Part shown: one piece after another, positions 27,301-64,000 of the stretch
Position numbering within the stretch: position 1 is the stretch's first letter
Layout of the letters: the number at the start of each line of letters is the position of its first letter
NCBI GenBank assembly: GCA_963691815.1
Contig: OY829667.1
Span: 13,172,821 to 13,236,820 of the forward strand
Length of the DNA stretch: 64,000 nucleotides
Origin: Echiichthys vipera
Taxonomy: Eukaryota; Chordata; Actinopteri; Perciformes; Trachinidae
Direction of reading: 5' to 3'
The notes under the pieces: model-generated
Told to the model about the DNA's origin: nothing
What the model saw: only the letters and a program-made list of their open reading frames with translations
Databases searched by the model: none
Translations under genes and position numbers: made by a program

Positions 27301-28771
27301 ACAAACAACAAGCTTCAAAACCACGAGTAAGACCAAAGGCAGTCAATAATGACGCAGTCCTACCGTATGCTCAGGTGAAGCTGTAACCTTCATGCCATTT
27401 CAACACCTTGTAAAAATGATTCATATGAAAAACAGTGCGCAATGTGTGTCTTATCAATACTCTCACAACAACTCTTTTACCAAACAAAGCTTACCCTTTT
27501 GAAATCACCATCATTCCAGTAATGAAAAATATGATATAAAGTTGTACATTTCTGATAAAGGAATGAATAAAAGCTCGAGGCACCAAAGGCAATTATACAC
27601 AAAATACAAACAATGTTAAAGAATGAGAGCAGAAAGAAAGAAAAAAAACATGATTGCATTCTGTTAACGCTCTCAGTAGATCTTGAAGCATTGCCTGTCA
27701 GGAGATAGGCCAGTTGATCACTGTGGAGATCAATGAGACTCTTAGCGACTCCTGCAGAATCCATCCCCTTGCTCAGAGGGGGTCCTGAGCAGGCCTGTTC
27801 AATCTCAAATCCATGTGAGCCTCATTTGTTTCCCTAACAGTGCAGTGAGCCTGTTATTTCTCCCCTCTTGCCCGGAGACAAGTGGGTGTGTGGGATGCAC
27901 CCCACTGACGATGATGATCATGATGATGATGATGCTGATGCTGAGCCACATGAGTGCAACAGTGAAATCCTGCTGATATCATACCCTCTGCAGGCATCAC
28001 CACAATAAAGCAACAATAACCAACAGCTTTACTTTCTGGGGATTTTCAGGCTACCAGCCATGGCGTGACTCCCTTGGGAAGATTAAAGGAAAGCAGAAAT
28101 TACGAATTCAGAGCACTGGGGTTGATTTTTTGTTGTTGTTGTTTTGTTTTAGGTTAGTTGTTGTTTTTCTTTTCTGCAGAAGCCATGACGCAACCACAAA
28201 ACAGTGACATGTATGTACAATACATATAAATATAGCTTCAGTATACTACTCATGCTTTTGCAGGGTCAGCGGTGCAATGTTCTGTTTGGCACAGTTTTTT
28301 TTTTTTTTTAGTCTTTTAGAAAATGCTGCATGAATGGGCGGTGAGCTTGTTCAGACCAAACAACACAAAACACCTAGCGTTTGGTGTTAGAGAGCCAGTC
28401 CAGATCCTCCTCCTCCACTTCCTCCTCCTCCTCCTCCTTCCAACGTCTCCTTTCGCCCCCCCCTGTGAATCTGGCCGGGCTGCGACGCTCCAGTCAGTCT
28501 GAGCCATGCAAAGACTACAGAGACAAGTTCTGCTGCCAGCCAAGGATCTGAACTCCACGACGATGCGGATGTGAGAGAGCGGACACACGTGGTTTTCCAC
28601 ACAGTGATGTGAGTAGAAGCAGCTTATGGTGCGAAACTTGGGACGGTTATCTCTTTTCATCATTGTACACATAGACTTCTTTTCTTTTAGACATTTTTTT
28701 CCATTAAAAAAAACTATAAATACCTAAAAGAAGCATTATTTACAAACTCCATGCGTTTCAGGTTAGAGTGA
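24307..28771 (-). other. col25a1: col25a1 3' UTR and downstream flank
   Basis: The terminal col25a1 exon starts at 28774 with the stop codon and runs leftwards as 3' UTR. Its end is not certain. On the minus strand AATAAA signals occur near 25762-25767 and 24567-24572, and the first would give a UTR of about 3.0 kb. Short simple-sequence patches (GATGAT near 27907, TTG near 28130, a purine-rich GGA tract on the minus strand near 28403-28440) are present. No other gene is recognised, and the short ORFs have no conserved features. Confidence 0.5.
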
Positions 28772-62567
<33,796 letters not shown>

Positions 62568-64000
62568 CTGAGAAATAAACACAAAGACCTTCAACAATCA
62601 TCCTGTATTTTGCTTGCAAAGAAACTAAGAGCACGACACAAATAAACATATGACAAGGTACTATGTCTTTCTACTTGTCTACTCAGTGCCCAAAACATCT
62701 TCCAGTGGACCCAACACTCCAAAGAAAGACATACTGTTCTAAAAAAGCTTACAAAACCAGGCCAGAATAAATGTCATCCATGTCAGATTTTAAATTCCTC
62801 TAAGTTATGGACGATACAGGCAGAGGGGCTAATTCTGTTGAGAGAGAAGTCAAAGTAAAAAAAAAAAAGGCTTTACATATACTGTAGCTCTGAATTTTGC
62901 ATGTACTTAAAGCAGATGATTTAGACTCTGAGGTTGTACCAAGCATATTTTAATGAACTCCCACTCTCTAGCATAGTGGTTTGCTTATACTGGCTATTTG
63001 GGTTTCTCTGTAATAAAAATGACTTACTGTTACCATAGTCACATTTATAGATGTATCAGAGATGAGTGAAACAATGGTACATAGACTTGAAGTCACTCGG
63101 AGTCATGCTATTTTTTAATCATTTCTTTTATATACTATTGGGAGTAGCTCAGCTGGTAGGGGGGTCAGGTCCATGTCCAAAAAGTTTGAGTCCCTGCCCT
63201 AAGCTGCACCTATCATTAAGGCAAAAAGCCCCAAAAATAATGGATAGGGAATGGATCACACTACGTTGTGAAAGCTGATAAAGTATCCTATTACTACATA
63301 TACATGTTTAAGTAAATGATTCACACTCTTCACACTTTTTATCATGTAGTGACACCAAATCATTCAGCAAGGTGATGAAACTTGACTAAATGTTGACTTG
63401 GCCCCTCCGCTCAACACAGCACTACACCAGCAGTAGATCTAATTGAGTAGCCTCTGGGCCTGGCTTATGAGTCATTAACACGGCGGTGTGTCATCATTGA
63501 CCCCTCCACACACCCCCTCCTACGCCAACGGGAGGCCTTGCGGACAGATGACAGCGCAGACAGGAAGTGTCTGATTGGGTTACACTGAACAAACACTGGC
63601 AGCTACCTGATGGCTGGATATGGCTTACATCTGTTCCCCACATCAGTGCCGCCAGGGACCCGCGGCCTGTATCGCAGCTCTTAGCTCCAGGTTCTCTGTT
63701 CTCTGTCTCTCTTTCCCCCCTCATGTTGTTCCAGCCTTAACTCTCCTCTTGTCTATTTACTTGCCCTGATTGTGGCCTTACATCACTAATCTCCAAGTGA
63801 TCGCATTCAACACCCAGCATATTTTTATTTTGAAAGTCATTTGTGCAACTTGTGCAGTTGCAATCGAATACAAAATATTATTTGGATGTTTTGGTTTCTT
63901 GTATTACATGCACATTCATAAGGCAATATAATGCATTCATAAGGATCTATTAAATTATTTTTTGCATATTTATAATCATGCATGACAACTTTTATAAAGT
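62568..64000 (-). other. col25a1: col25a1 intron running off the window
   Basis: From the first visible collagen exon (62523-62567, GSLGPPGSPGVDGLK) to the right edge no further collagen exon is visible. Human COL25A1 has GLMGPLGPPGQK just before this point, and that sequence is not found here, so the next upstream exon lies beyond 64000. The only structured piece is the SINE head near 63138. Confidence 0.6.
63138..63205 (+). mobile_element. tRNA-derived SINE head (A box and B box)
   Basis: gggagtagctcagctggtag resembles a tRNA 5' half with a polymerase III A box (tagctcagctggtag). About 34 bases later, gtttgagtccctgccc resembles a B box and T-arm (consensus GGTTCGAGTCC). The cloverleaf cannot be closed properly, so it is not a working tRNA gene. 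The tail is not clearly delimited. Confidence 0.55.

Noticed and set aside
27905..27945. CRISPR-like or structured repeat (GATGATGAT)
   Set aside because: Trinucleotide simple repeat in a vertebrate genome. There is no spacer-repeat structure anywhere in the window.
28316..28672. Minus-strand ORF with GGAKGDV-like and Arg-rich sequence, seeming to continue a collagen exon
   Set aside because: It lies downstream of the col25a1 stop, has only one glycine-rich patch caused by a GGA simple repeat, and has no continuing Gly-X-Y pattern or matching donor. Treated as 3' UTR.
63138..63205. Functional tRNA gene
   Set aside because: A and B boxes are recognisable, but the acceptor and anticodon stems do not pair, and the B box is non-consensus. 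A SINE head is more likely.

Overview
The window is vertebrate nuclear DNA, almost certainly a percomorph teleost. It has GT-AG introns, long microsatellites, and many interspersed repeats that I recognise as common in ray-finned fish. The gene order rpl34 (+), ostc (+), etnppl (-), col25a1 (-) matches the order I know from human 4q25 (RPL34-OSTC-ETNPPL-COL25A1), so this is a conserved vertebrate synteny block. All four genes were assembled exon by exon by reading splice sites and checking reading phase. Comparisons with human proteins are from memory.

Layout. 1-3.0 kb: intergenic, with repeats. 3.0-6.5 kb: rpl34, complete, 117 aa, with a pyrimidine-rich (5' TOP-like) start and a Harbinger-type transposon remnant in its third intron. 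7.9-10.0 kb: ostc, complete, 149 aa. 10.0-15.0 kb: intergenic, with a broken Tc1/mariner transposase, a short element with ~117-bp inverted repeats, a teleost retroposon and other repeats. 15.0-23.0 kb: etnppl on the minus strand, complete, 13 coding exons, 492 aa. 23.0-28.8 kb: etnppl promoter side, DNA-transposon-like repeats and the long 3' UTR of col25a1. 28.8-64 kb: the 3' part of col25a1 on the minus strand, with 28 small in-frame collagen exons plus a terminal exon that begins with the stop codon. Its 5' exons (cytoplasmic part, transmembrane anchor, first collagen domain) lie beyond the right edge.

The genes are not an operon. rpl34 serves the ribosome and ostc the oligosaccharyltransferase at the ER translocon. 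etnppl degrades phosphoethanolamine, and col25a1 makes a transmembrane collagen involved in neuromuscular development.

The most interesting signal is at the 3' end of col25a1. Two consecutive phase-0 exons encode alternative versions of the last collagen stretch, one ending DAPCPL and one DAPCQL. Two further exons upstream resemble type XIII collagen and are absent from the human COL25A1 isoform I remember. Other observations are several MITE families with readable terminal inverted repeats, a 21-bp hairpin in an etnppl intron, a nested repeat, and a locally duplicated intronic segment. I found no evidence of a wholly new biological system.
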